In this document: piece by piece, positions 1 to 9,640 of the stretch | Numbering within the stretch: position 1 is the stretch's first letter | How the letters are laid out: each line of letters begins with the position of its first letter | Source of the DNA: an uncultured Verrucomicrobiota bacterium | Lineage (GTDB): Bacteria > Verrucomicrobiota > Verrucomicrobiia > Limisphaerales > UBA9464 | Length of the DNA stretch: 64,000 bases | NCBI GenBank assembly: GCA_903842505.1 | Contig: CAIMMI010000337.1 | Location: forward strand, 27,413-91,412 | Direction of reading: 5' to 3' | Translations under genes and position numbers: made by a program | Notes under the pieces: generated by a model | The model's database searches: none | The model's input: only the letters and a program-made list of their open reading frames with translations | What the model was told of the DNA's origin: nothing

Positions 1-1
1 A

Positions 2-1078
2 CGCACTGAGCGTCCTGAGCGTGCCGAGCGACCGGAGCGGAGCGACCGCGGTGAGCGTCCTGAGCGCGTGGAACGTGGGGGCCGGCCGGAGCGTGTCGAG
101 CGCTCCGACGACCGCTATGATCGTCCGGCGCCGGACCGCGGTGATCGGCCGGCTCCAGAGCGCGGTGATCGCCCTGAGCGGGCTGAGAGGTCCGAGCGGC
201 CGGTGCGCGGCGAACGGAGCGGCGACCGCTTCGAGCGCGGCCCGGATCGTGGCGAGCGCACGCCGGAGCGGAGTGAACGGTTGGACCGTCCTGCCGAACG
301 TCCCGAGCGCGGCTATGACCGTCCGGAACGGGCTCCCGAGCGCGCCGAGCGCAGCTATGACCGTCCGGAACGCGCTCCTGAGCGCGGCGAGCGCGTGAGC
401 GATCGTCCGGAGCGGACTTCGGATCGTCCGGAGCGCGGCTATGATCGTCCGGAACGCGCTCCTGAGCGTCCCGAACGGAGCTTCGATCGTCCGGAGCGGG
501 CGACCGATCGTCCGGAACGTGGTTCGGACCGGCCGGAGCGTAGCTCGGATCGCGGCGAACGTGTGACTGACCGTCCGGAGCGTTCTGCTGACCGGCCGGA
601 GCGCGGTTCGGATCGCGGCGAGCGCGGTTCGGATCGGGGTGATCGTGGAGCGGATCGGCCGGAGCGTGGTTCGGATCGATCCGAGCGCGGAGGCCGTGAG
701 CGTGGAGCGGATCGCGGTGGAGACCGCGGTCGTCGTTCCAGCGGTGGCGACGATGGGGCGGACGGTCTGGAGACCGGGAAGCTTTATCGGGCCAAGGTGG
801 CGTCGATCAAGGACTTCGGCGCGTTCGTGGAGTTCATCCCGGGCCGTGAGGGGCTGGTTCACGTGAGTGAGTTGGCGAACTTCCGGGTCAAGCAGGTCGA
901 GGACATCGTCCAGATCGGTGACGAGATCTGGGTCAAGCTGCTGGGTGTGGACGACAAGGGCCGGGTGCGCCTGAGCCGTCGTGCCGCGATGGAAGAGCGT
1001 GAGAAGGCCGAGACTGGCGCTCCGCGCGCGGCCGAGGGGACTCCCGCGGCGCCTGAGGAAGACCGTTTCCTCGACTGA
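2..1078 (+). CDS. pnp: Polyribonucleotide nucleotidyltransferase, C-terminal part (5' end outside window): long Arg/Glu/Asp/Pro-rich repeat region followed by S1 RNA-binding domain
   Basis: Frame is open from base 2 ([22 protein letters not shown]...). C-terminus [77 protein letters not shown] is a typical PNPase S1 domain. Confidence 0.85.
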   Translation, partial: RTERPERAERPERSDRGERPERVERGGRPERVERSDDRYDRPAPDRGDRPAPERGDRPERAERSERPVRGERSGDRFERGPDRGERTPERSERLDRPAERPERGYDRPERAPERAERSYDRPERAPERGERVSDRPERTSDRPERGYDRPERAPERPERSFDRPERATDRPERGSDRPERSSDRGERVTDRPERSADRPERGSDRGERGSDRGDRGADRPERGSDRSERGGRERGADRGGDRGRRSSGGDDGADGLETGKLYRAKVASIKDFGAFVEFIPGREGLVHVSELANFRVKQVEDIVQIGDEIWVKLLGVDDKGRVRLSRRAAMEEREKAETGAPRAAEGTPAAPEEDRFLD

Positions 1079-1098
1079 TCCCTGGGATCCTGATCTAC

Positions 1099-1132
1099 GG
1101 GGCGGCCTGCGAAATGCGGGCCGCCCCTTTTT
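1099..1132 (+). terminator. Rho-independent terminator downstream of pnp
   Basis: GGGGCGGCC-TGCGAAATGCG-GGCCGCCCC perfect 9-bp stem followed by TTTTTCG, 20 nt after the stop codon. Confidence 0.9.
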
Positions 1133-1184
1133 CGTTTTGTTCCTGCGGTTGGGTTTGGCGGGGATCCACGCTAGGGTTTGCCGG

Positions 1185-1817
1185 ATGAAGGAAGCCTACA
1201 TAGCGGCGAAGGAACGCTGGGCCCGGAAGATGTCGGGACAGGAGAGATCCGAGGTTCGCTCCGGGGATCGGTTGCCACCCGGGCAACGGCAGGTAACCAA
1301 TTTTCCGGTACTCGATCTTGGGATCAAGCCGGAGATCCCGACGGATCGATGGGAGTTGAAGATCGGAGGACACGTTGAGAATCCCGTGACGCTGAGTTGG
1401 GCGGATTTTCAGGCGCTGCCGCAATTTGACGACGTGAGCGATTTCCACTGCGTCACGACCTGGAGCCAGTACGACATGCCGTGGCGTGGGGTGGCTTTCT
1501 TCACGCTCGCCGATCTCGTGAGGCCCAAGGCCTCCGCGTCCCACGTCTTCTTCAAGAGCCACGACGGGTATTCCACGAACAACCCATTGGACGTGTGCAT
1601 GGACGACGACGTCCTGATCGCCCATTCTTGGAACCATGCGCCATTGCCGGTCGAGCATGGGGGCCCCGCTCGGGTCATCGTGCCCAAGCGCTACGCCTGG
1701 AAGGGGGCGAAGTGGATCCGTGAGATCACGTTTCTGGACCGCGACATCCTGGGTTTCTGGGAGGTTCGTGGGTATTCGAACACGGCGGACCCGTGGACGG
1801 AGGACCGCTTCTCGTGA
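1185..1817 (+). CDS. Sulfite oxidase-like molybdopterin-dependent oxidoreductase
   Basis: ATG at 1185; LPPGQRQVTNFPVLDLG, LSWADFQALPQ, SDFHCVTTWSQYD, EHGGPARVIVPKRYAWKGAKWI, FWEVRGYSNTADPW motifs of the oxidoreductase molybdopterin-binding family. Confidence 0.85.
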   Translation: MKEAYIAAKERWARKMSGQERSEVRSGDRLPPGQRQVTNFPVLDLGIKPEIPTDRWELKIGGHVENPVTLSWADFQALPQFDDVSDFHCVTTWSQYDMPWRGVAFFTLADLVRPKASASHVFFKSHDGYSTNNPLDVCMDDDVLIAHSWNHAPLPVEHGGPARVIVPKRYAWKGAKWIREITFLDRDILGFWEVRGYSNTADPWTEDRFS

Positions 1818-2614
1818 GTGCTTCCAGGCAATCGGGGCAGACGCTGGACGTGTTGTTCACACCGGCTGATTTTGGTGCGCTTGCCCGCCGGGACCTGAGT
1901 CAAACGACCTGTGCCGTCTTTGACGTATTGCGGGCTACCACCAGCCTGCTGACGGCTTTGGCGGCGGGGGCAAAAGCGGTCATTCCCGCAGCGGACATTC
2001 CCGAGGCCCTCGTCTGGAAAGCGCGCTTGCCACACGCCTTGCTCGCGGGTGAGCGCGATGGACGTCGGATCCTTCGTCACCTGACCGGGACGGTGGACTT
2101 CGACTTCGGAAACTCACCCCGGGAATTCACTGCTGAACGGGTTGTCGGCCGAACGTTGATCGCGACGACCACGAATGGAACGCGCGCTCTCCGGGCCTGT
2201 GTCGGTGCGCGTGCGGTGCTGGCTGCCTCCCTTCGCAATGCCGCCGCCGTCGCCGATTGGATCTCGGCGAATCCCTCGAAGGAATGCGTGCTGGTTTGCA
2301 GCGGCACTTATGAGGATTCGTCTTACGAGGACGTGCTCGGGGCTGGGGCCGTGGTGGACCGGTTGTGGGACCGGTTGCACGGGGTGGAGGTGCTCGATGG
2401 GGCCCGGATGGCGCGACTGATCTATCTGGCGGCGCGGTCGGATCTGGTGGGTGCCATGGCGGATCATGCACGCAATGGACGTCGCCTTCGTTCCCTCCCG
2501 GATCTCGCGCCAGACCTGGCTGTTTGCGCTTCCGAAGATGACCTCTGCTTCGTTGGCCGGCTCGGTCCGGACGGGGCCATCCGGATCCCCGATGGAGAGT
2601 GCGCGGTGTCCTAG
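1814..2614 (+). CDS. comB: 2-phosphosulfolactate phosphatase family protein (ComB-like)
   Basis: Start likely GTG 1814 (ORF 1793..2614); VLFTPADF, AVFDVLRATTSLLTALAAGAKAVIPA, GNSPREFT, LIATTTNGTRAL motifs. Confidence 0.8.
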   Translation: MSASRQSGQTLDVLFTPADFGALARRDLSQTTCAVFDVLRATTSLLTALAAGAKAVIPAADIPEALVWKARLPHALLAGERDGRRILRHLTGTVDFDFGNSPREFTAERVVGRTLIATTTNGTRALRACVGARAVLAASLRNAAAVADWISANPSKECVLVCSGTYEDSSYEDVLGAGAVVDRLWDRLHGVEVLDGARMARLIYLAARSDLVGAMADHARNGRRLRSLPDLAPDLAVCASEDDLCFVGRLGPDGAIRIPDGECAVS

Positions 2615-3132
2615 GCCGTTTCACCGAGTCGGAGCCGGGCGACCGACCAGAGTACCCGGAATGCCGAGGCAAAGTCTTCCGGGTGGGCGGCGATCCAGGA
2701 GTCGATGGTGCGGGGCAGAAACCAGGCGCCGCCGCGGACCTCGGACTGCTGGAGGACGAAGGGCCCTTCGCTGGATACTCGGTAGACCCAGCAGAACTCC
2801 ATGCCGGTTGCCTCCGTCGCCTCCAGACGGAACCACCGAACGGGAGGTGTTTCGGGAATCAAGCCCAGTTCCTCTCCGAGTTCGCGGATGGCGCAGGCGT
2901 CGTATTCCTCGCCGGAATCGACATGGCCCGCTGCGGACGAATCCCAGACTCCGGGCCACATGTCCTTGAGAAGCGAGCGTTGCTGCAGGAACAACTCCCC
3001 GCGTCGATTGAAAATCAGCATGTGGGTGGCACGGTGCCGGAGTCCGAGGCGATGAACTTCCGGTCGTGGAAGTTGTTGAATGACCTGATCCTGTTCATCG
3101 ACAACGTCAAAGATCTCCATGTGCGCGCTCAT
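2611..3132 (-). CDS. NUDIX hydrolase
   Basis: MEIFDVVDEQDQ...HRATHMLIFNRRGELFLQQRS...GHVDSGEEYDACAIRELGEELGL (Nudix box). Confidence 0.85.
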   Translation of the reverse strand: MSAHMEIFDVVDEQDQVIQQLPRPEVHRLGLRHRATHMLIFNRRGELFLQQRSLLKDMWPGVWDSSAAGHVDSGEEYDACAIRELGEELGLIPETPPVRWFRLEATEATGMEFCWVYRVSSEGPFVLQQSEVRGGAWFLPRTIDSWIAAHPEDFASAFRVLWSVARLRLGETA

Positions 3133-3333
3133 GCATGGGGAGGCTGGCCACCGCCGACAACGGGGTCAATGGAGCGCTCGGACTGCTGTGCCACACCGTC
3201 CTCCGGCTGTGTCGGGTGCGCCGGTGGCGATGGGCGCTGTTGGTGTTGCGTTGCGGGTTCATTTGCTGTCCCTCCGGCTTTTGATCTCGCGCCCGAGCCA
3301 CTGGTTTATCAGACTTAGTGCAGATTAGGATAT

Positions 3334-4062
3334 ATGATCGGACTGCTCTACTACGACCCCTACTTCTGGGTGACCATCCCGGGAATCCTGATTGCAATCT
3401 GGGCGCAGATGCGGCTTTCGAGTGCCTACGGAAAGCAGTCGCGCGTGGGGACGGCCCGGGGCGTGACGGGTGCGCATGCGGCCAGGCACATCCTGGACCG
3501 CAATGGGATGGCCAACGTGGAGGTGTACCGGGTGCAGGGGCATCTGACGGATCACTATGATCCGAGCAAGCGGGCGGTATTCCTGTCCTCGGAGGTCCAC
3601 GACACGCCGTCGATCGCGGCGGTGGGCATTGCGGCCCACGAGGTGGGGCACGCGATTCAGCACAAGACCGGCTACGCGTGGCTGGGGATGCGGATGGCGA
3701 TGGTTGGCGTCACTGGATTCGCCAGCAAGGCGTCCTGGTTCATCCTCATGGCGGGCATGCTCCTCGCGAACATGAGCCCGCGAGGTGGGCTGGGCAGGAC
3801 CCTGATGTTCTGGGGAATCGTGCTGTTCGCGGTCACGGTGGCATTTCAGGTCATCACCTTGCCGGTGGAGTACGATGCGAGCAATCGGGCGAAGCGGGAG
3901 CTGGAGCGTCTGGGAATCATCATTCCTGAGGAAAGGGCGGCCGTGTCGAGCGTGCTGTCGGCTGCGGCGCTCACGTATGTGGCGGGAATGGTGTCAGCGA
4001 TCCTGGAGTTGCTCCACCTGCTGCTGATCTTCCGGGGCCAGCGCAGCAATGATGACCGATAG
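3334..4062 (+). CDS. Zinc metallopeptidase, membrane-bound (YugP-like)
   Basis: AAHEVGHAIQHKTGYAWLGMR zinc motif; YDPYFWVTIPGILIAIWAQ N-terminus; several hydrophobic segments. Confidence 0.85.
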   Translation: MIGLLYYDPYFWVTIPGILIAIWAQMRLSSAYGKQSRVGTARGVTGAHAARHILDRNGMANVEVYRVQGHLTDHYDPSKRAVFLSSEVHDTPSIAAVGIAAHEVGHAIQHKTGYAWLGMRMAMVGVTGFASKASWFILMAGMLLANMSPRGGLGRTLMFWGIVLFAVTVAFQVITLPVEYDASNRAKRELERLGIIIPEERAAVSSVLSAAALTYVAGMVSAILELLHLLLIFRGQRSNDDR

Positions 4063-4129
4063 CAAGGTCCGTTGGCTCGCGGTCGTCCTCGCCTGGATCC
4101 GGGATTGCCGCTGGGAACCGGGTGGCGGG

Positions 4130-5503
4130 ATGGCTAGCCTCGGGTTCGTGGTTCGGGAATCCCATCTTGCCCGCTGGTTGGGCGCGCTGCTCCTCCTCGT
4201 CTATCCCTTCGGGTTCGTGGGGCAGGGACTCGCGGTGGAATCGGTGATCGTTCTGACTCCCCACCCCGAGGAGATTCGTCAGGAGTTCGAGGCGGGGTTC
4301 GCGGCGTGGCATCAGGAACGGTATGGCCAGCCTGCCCGGATCGAGTGGCGGGACGTGGGAGGGTCCGGCGAGGCACAACGCTTTGTCGAATCGGAGTTTG
4401 CCTCGAAGCCGGGAGGCATCGGGATCGATGTGTTTTTTGGCGGAGGCCCTGAACCGTTTCTGGCGTTGGCAGATCGAAAGTGGGTTGAGGTGCACCGGCC
4501 GGTTGCCGAGATTTTTGACGGCATCGCGACCCACGCCAATGGAGCGGAAGTCTACGATCCGGGATTGAGTTGGTACGGGGCGTGTCTCTCGAGTTTTGGG
4601 ATCCTTCAGAATACCCGGGTGCAGCGGTTGGTGGGATTGCCGCTGGTGCAGCGTTGGGAGGAGTTGGCGGATCCGGCGTTGCTGGGATGGGTTGGGGCAG
4701 GGGACCCGCGATTGAGCGGGACGATGAACAACATGTACGAGGCGTTCCTGCAGGCCTACGGGTGGGAACGGGGTTGGCAGTTGCTGGCCCGCATCGGCGG
4801 AAATGTTCGGCAGTTTGACCGGTTGAGTTCGTCGACCGCGAAGGAGGCCTTGCTCGGTCAGGTCGCCTATGCCTTCTGCATCGACTACTACGGGTTTATC
4901 CAGATCGAGGCCAGTGGTCCGACGAACATGACCTTCGTCCTGCCCTCGGATTTCGTGTCCATCAGTCCGGATGGTATCGCGATTCTGAAGGGGGCGCCGC
5001 ACCGGGAGTTGGCGGGGCGGTTGTTGGACTTTGTGCTGGGCGATGCCGGGCAGCGGTTGTGGCTCCTGCCCGCCGGGCATCCTCAGGGGCCACGCCGTCA
5101 CTCGCTCGTGCGGCTTCCGGTTCGGCCAGCCCTTTACACGACCTTTGCAGGTCAGTCCCCGATTCCGGTCAATCCGTTCACCGTGAAATCCGGGTTCCGG
5201 TACAACGCGCGGACGGCCCGGGCGAGACGGGACATTGTCCGGAACCTGTTCGGATCGGTCTTTGTCGATGCCCACCCGGAGTTGGTGAAGGCTTGCCGTC
5301 ACCTCGCTGAGACGAAGGCTTCCGAGGCGGTCTGGCGGGAACTTGGGACGGTGCCGTTGACCGAGGCCGAAGCGTTGGTCCTGGCGAAGGGTGAGTGGAC
5401 GAATGCCGAGGCCCGGAACCGGTTGCGGGCCGGTTGGCAGCATTGGGCGGAGTTGAAGTACCGCCGCCTCGCCGCCGTTCCATCTACCGCCGCCTCCCCG
5501 TGA
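4130..5503 (+). CDS. ABC transporter extracellular solute-binding protein (Fe3+/polyamine type)
   Basis: ORF 4049..5503, probable signal peptide from M4130; EIRQEFEAGFAAWHQERYGQPARIEWRDVGGSGEAQRFVESEF, NMTFVLPSDFVSISPDGIAILKGAPH. Confidence 0.75.
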   Translation: MASLGFVVRESHLARWLGALLLLVYPFGFVGQGLAVESVIVLTPHPEEIRQEFEAGFAAWHQERYGQPARIEWRDVGGSGEAQRFVESEFASKPGGIGIDVFFGGGPEPFLALADRKWVEVHRPVAEIFDGIATHANGAEVYDPGLSWYGACLSSFGILQNTRVQRLVGLPLVQRWEELADPALLGWVGAGDPRLSGTMNNMYEAFLQAYGWERGWQLLARIGGNVRQFDRLSSSTAKEALLGQVAYAFCIDYYGFIQIEASGPTNMTFVLPSDFVSISPDGIAILKGAPHRELAGRLLDFVLGDAGQRLWLLPAGHPQGPRRHSLVRLPVRPALYTTFAGQSPIPVNPFTVKSGFRYNARTARARRDIVRNLFGSVFVDAHPELVKACRHLAETKASEAVWRELGTVPLTEAEALVLAKGEWTNAEARNRLRAGWQHWAELKYRRLAAVPSTAASP

Positions 5504-5507
5504 TGCC

Positions 5508-6557
5508 ATGCAGATCTCGATCCGAAACCTGACCAAGAGCTTTGGCTCAACGCCTGTCCTGCATTCGATCTCGCTGGAGATCCGGGACGGTGAATTGTTC
5601 TTCCTTCTTGGCCCTTCCGGGTGCGGCAAGACCACGCTGCTCCGGTTGATCGCCGGTTTCTATCCGCCGGACAACGGCGACATCCGGTTTGGTGACCGCG
5701 ACGTCAGCGCGGTGCCGCCGCATCAGCGTAACGCCGGCATGGTATTCCAGAGTTATGCCCTGTGGCCGCACATGACGGTGGCGGAGAACGTGGCTTATGG
5801 CCTCGACGTCCGGAACGTTCCTCCCGCAGAGCGCAACAACCGGGTCCGGGAAGCGCTGGCAATGGTCCGGATGGAGGAGTTGGCCGCGCGGTCTCCGAAC
5901 CAGTTGTCCGGCGGCCAGCAGCAGCGGGTGGCGCTGGCCCGGGCGCTGGTGATCCGCCCCGATGTCCTGCTGCTGGACGAACCCCTCTCGAACCTGGACG
6001 CACGGTTGCGTCTGGAGATGCGGGACGAAATTCGCCGGCTGCATTCCGAGTTGAAGCTGACGACGGTGTACGTGACGCACGATCAGAAGGAGGCCCTCTC
6101 GCTGGCGGATCGCATGGCGGTGCTGAAGGGCGGGGTGGTGGAGCAGTTGGCGGATCCGCGGACTGTGTACCGGCGTCCGTCCTCCCGCTTCGTGGCGGAC
6201 TTCATCGGCGAAGCAAACTGGCTCGAAGGGGAGATCGTTCGGGCCGATGCGGATGCCGTCGTGATCCGAACCGGGCTTGGGGAGTTTGCGTCGACGCCGC
6301 GGGTGGGGTTGCGCCCGTCCATGCCCGTGTGGCTGGGGATCCGGCCCGAGGCATTGCACGCGGGAGGTGCCGAGTTGAACCGGTTCGATGCCGAACTCCA
6401 TCAGACAAACTACCTGGGTGAGATCGAGGAATACGTGCTGCAGGCCGGGGGCACGACCTTCAAGTGTTTCGTCCAGAACCCTGAGTTGGCATTGGCTGCC
6501 GGGACTCGTCTGAAGGTGTCCGTGCGTCCGGACGACCTCCTGGTTCTGCCTCGGTAG
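5508..6557 (+). CDS. ABC transporter ATP-binding protein (FbpC/PotA type, TOBE-like C-terminus)
   Basis: Walker A LGPSGCGKTTLLR, signature LSGGQQQRVALARAL, Walker B VLLLDEPLSNLD, switch VYVTHDQKEAL. Confidence 0.95.
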   Translation: MQISIRNLTKSFGSTPVLHSISLEIRDGELFFLLGPSGCGKTTLLRLIAGFYPPDNGDIRFGDRDVSAVPPHQRNAGMVFQSYALWPHMTVAENVAYGLDVRNVPPAERNNRVREALAMVRMEELAARSPNQLSGGQQQRVALARALVIRPDVLLLDEPLSNLDARLRLEMRDEIRRLHSELKLTTVYVTHDQKEALSLADRMAVLKGGVVEQLADPRTVYRRPSSRFVADFIGEANWLEGEIVRADADAVVIRTGLGEFASTPRVGLRPSMPVWLGIRPEALHAGGAELNRFDAELHQTNYLGEIEEYVLQAGGTTFKCFVQNPELALAAGTRLKVSVRPDDLLVLPR

Positions 6558-6566
6558 TTCGGTGGG

Positions 6567-9533
6567 CTAGCGGGCTGTCTGGATGAAGGCGATCAGATCC
6601 CGGAGGTCCTTCGGGCTCCGTCCTGCTTCCAGGCCTTCCGGCATCAGCGACAACCCGCTGCTCTCCAATTGCACGACGTCCTTCCGGGCGATCCGGATCC
6701 TTTGTCCGGCCGCCTGGACCAGCGTGACCTGATCGGGGGCGTCCTGAGCCAGCAGACCGACGTGGCTTTCGCCATCGCGGGTCCCGATCTGGTAGGCAAC
6801 GAAGCCGGGATTGATGGCCATGTTCGGGTCGAGGATGTTGCCGAGGAGATCCTCGATGCTCCGGTGGGCGACGCCGGAGAGGTCCGGGCCAACACGGATG
6901 CCGAGGTTACCGCACTGGTGACACTGGGCGCAGGCCTGTTGGAAGACAGCCCGGCCATTGGCTGCATCTCCGTCCTTCGGCAGTTGGGTGAGCCATTCGT
7001 CCACGAGTTTACGTCGGTTCGAGTACTCTTCGTCGGAGAAGAACCGGGCGGCGCGGGTGGCCGTGTCGCGGTTGCTGCTACGGAGGAGTCGGCGGCGTTG
7101 TTCGAGGTCGAGGCTGAGTTCACCGGCCGTGATCTTCCGGGCTTCGAGTGCCGAAAGGAGAACGTCATGAAGGGCGCGGCGCTCCAGAAGCAGGGCGAGC
7201 GCGCGGGGTCGCACCTCGGGACCCAGGGTTCGCCATTGGTTGATCAGCAGCGGCCCCAGGGCCGACCCGCTTTGGTTGCGAAGATGGGTCATGGCCGCAA
7301 GCTGGATGCTGGATGGTTCGCGACCATCGAGCAGCCCAACCAGGTCCGCGGAGGCGTCTGACTCCAGGCTGATCAGATCCATGGATTGGATCCGTGATGC
7401 GACTGGAAGTGCGCGGTCCATCGCCCGGGAGCGGGCGGTCGCCATCCGCGTTGGATTCCGTCGCTGGTCACCGCCCAGGGAAGCAAGTTTCCAGACGGCC
7501 GCGAGTTCCTCGTCGTCCGCCTTTTCCTCCAGGGCTCGCCAGGCTTCGATGTCCGGCTGGTTCCAGACCGGTTGTTCGTCGCGACGTTTCATTCCGCGCG
7601 CGAGTCCTCGCAGGATCTCGAGGCGAGCCGCGCGTGGGACGTCAGCGCGAAGTCTGCTGCCGACCCGGGGAATCTCGGAACTCCCAAGCCTTGGATCGGC
7701 AGCCAACAATTCCGCGAGTTCACCCAAGGCCGCGCCGGCGCCGGGATCGGCCGTGAACGAGGCCGAGGTGAGGAGGTCGTTCAGGACCCGGACCTTGTTC
7801 GACGAATGCAGCACTGCCAGGACTGCCCGTCGGATCCAGGGATCCCCGGCGTCCGCTGCCAGAAGTTGCCTCAGTGCATCGGCCGTGACCGGATCCGCCG
7901 CACCCTTGAGCGCGAGGGTTGCCTGAAAGCGGACGCGGGGTGATGGGTCGCGGGTCAGCGACTGAATCGTTGGGAGGAGGGCCGACGGGTAGCCCGGATG
8001 CGTCGCCACCCAGCGCAGGGCGGCCTCGCGGACGCCGGGCGCGGGGTCCGCCAGAGCCAGGGCCAGGGAATCGGCGGAGAGCAACCCGAGACCGCCCAGC
8101 GTCCAAAGTGCGTGAACCCGCCCGGAAGGTGCCGCCGGCGATCCGGTGTGGCTCGTCATCTGGCGCAGGATTGCTCCCCGGACATGGGTTGCCCGACGTT
8201 CAATCAGCAGCCGCTGCGCCGTTACCCGCCACCACTGATCCGGGTGCGCCAGCAATTCCACGAGGGCGGTCTCGTCATCGAGTCGAACCGGAGATGGAGG
8301 GCGCGTTCCCCAGGTCCGCGGCGCAATCCGCCAGATACGGCCGCGGTCTGAACCGGCCCGGATGTCCTGCTTCGCCCGGAGCTTGGCCGGAATGTAATCC
8401 GGGTGCTCGATGACGTCCCGCTGCATGTCGAGCAGGTACAGGGCTCCATCCGGACCGTGCTCCAGCCCGACCGGTCGGAAATTCGGATCCCGGCTGGCCA
8501 GGAATTCGTGGTCAGATTCCTTCGCGGCCCGGCTGGCGACAAAGGCGGATCCCCGGGTCTGGATGACTTCGCGATGCACCAGATTGCCGACGACATCGCA
8601 GACGAACACGGCGCCTTGCAGATCCTGGGGCCAGCCCGCGGCCGAAAGGTGTCCCATGCCGCCGGCGGCCGAGAAATACCCGGATTGCTCGGGATGATTG
8701 GGGCGTGTGACGGCATCGGAGACCGGGAAGATCCGGGCCATTTCGCCGTGATCCGAGATGCTGGTCGTGGTTGGGGTATCCGGGAAGCCGGGTTGGTCGC
8801 GGTAGTCGGCCAGATCCAGATAGCGATGCTGGATATGATCGATGTTGTAGGTGGTGAAGGGGTGTCCCCAATCGTCGAAGACCAGCCCAAAACCGCCTCC
8901 GGTGCGTCCGGTCAGTCCGACGCGGCCTGTGTCGGGGTCAAAGGCGAAATCGTTCTCCCCGAGTTCGAGCCATTCGGTGCCCGACCTGGGCGAGCGGAGT
9001 CGGCCGCCGTTTCCGCCATTCGCCCCGTGGATCCGACTGTCCGGTCCAAACCGCAACCCGTTCACCAGGCTGTCGCTGACACCCCGGAGGAAACCCGTCA
9101 CGAGAACCTCCCGGACGTCCGCCTGGCCGTCCCCGTTGGTATCCTTGAGGTAGAGGATCTCCGGCGCCGCCGCCACCAGGACCCCGCCTCGCCACGGCGT
9201 GACCGAGGTCACGTAGGAAAGGTCGCGGGCGAAAAGGGTGGACCGATCCACGCGACCGTCCCGATCGACATCCTCGAGGAGTCGGATGGTGGAGCCCGCC
9301 TGACCTTCCGGACCGGCGCCGTACGGGTAGTCGCGGCATTCAGCGATCCAGGCGCGGCCGCGCTCATCAAAGGCCATCGCGACCGGATCGATGACATCGG
9401 GTTCTGCCGCCCAAAGCCGGATCTCGAGCCGGGAATCCAACTGGAAATCGGTGGGCGACGGAGGCGCGGCCAGGCCAGTCAGGGTCCACGCAACCCAGGG
9501 CAACCAATGACGGAAGCGCATAGGCTTCAGCAT
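6567..9533 (-). CDS. PVC-type haem-binding CxxCH protein: membrane-bound dehydrogenase-like propeller, HEAT repeats, C-terminal cytochrome c
   Basis: LEIRLWAAEPDVIDPVAMAFDERGRAWIAECRDYPYG; ACAQCHQCGNLGIRVGPDLSGVAHRSIEDLLGNILDPN; start inferred at M9533. Confidence 0.85.
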   Translation of the reverse strand: MLKPMRFRHWLPWVAWTLTGLAAPPSPTDFQLDSRLEIRLWAAEPDVIDPVAMAFDERGRAWIAECRDYPYGAGPEGQAGSTIRLLEDVDRDGRVDRSTLFARDLSYVTSVTPWRGGVLVAAAPEILYLKDTNGDGQADVREVLVTGFLRGVSDSLVNGLRFGPDSRIHGANGGNGGRLRSPRSGTEWLELGENDFAFDPDTGRVGLTGRTGGGFGLVFDDWGHPFTTYNIDHIQHRYLDLADYRDQPGFPDTPTTTSISDHGEMARIFPVSDAVTRPNHPEQSGYFSAAGGMGHLSAAGWPQDLQGAVFVCDVVGNLVHREVIQTRGSAFVASRAAKESDHEFLASRDPNFRPVGLEHGPDGALYLLDMQRDVIEHPDYIPAKLRAKQDIRAGSDRGRIWRIAPRTWGTRPPSPVRLDDETALVELLAHPDQWWRVTAQRLLIERRATHVRGAILRQMTSHTGSPAAPSGRVHALWTLGGLGLLSADSLALALADPAPGVREAALRWVATHPGYPSALLPTIQSLTRDPSPRVRFQATLALKGAADPVTADALRQLLAADAGDPWIRRAVLAVLHSSNKVRVLNDLLTSASFTADPGAGAALGELAELLAADPRLGSSEIPRVGSRLRADVPRAARLEILRGLARGMKRRDEQPVWNQPDIEAWRALEEKADDEELAAVWKLASLGGDQRRNPTRMATARSRAMDRALPVASRIQSMDLISLESDASADLVGLLDGREPSSIQLAAMTHLRNQSGSALGPLLINQWRTLGPEVRPRALALLLERRALHDVLLSALEARKITAGELSLDLEQRRRLLRSSNRDTATRAARFFSDEEYSNRRKLVDEWLTQLPKDGDAANGRAVFQQACAQCHQCGNLGIRVGPDLSGVAHRSIEDLLGNILDPNMAINPGFVAYQIGTRDGESHVGLLAQDAPDQVTLVQAAGQRIRIARKDVVQLESSGLSLMPEGLEAGRSPKDLRDLIAFIQTAR

Positions 9534-9640
9534 GACCACGGCGGGGCGCGGCCGGAAGGGGTGAGTTGGGGGAGTTTGGATGGTTCTCCGTCTGGCAACT
9601 TGAGGGTTGCGGTGAAGGGGGGCATACCTATTCTGTGCCC

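Noticed and set aside
2-745. Possible CRISPR-like or satellite array from regularly spaced GTCCGGAGCG units
   Set aside because: Repeats are short, degenerate, in a single open frame and encode DRPER units of a PNPase linker; no spacer structure.
3971-5635. 554-aa minus-strand ORF
   Set aside because: Antisense to the solute-binding protein gene, no plausible domain.
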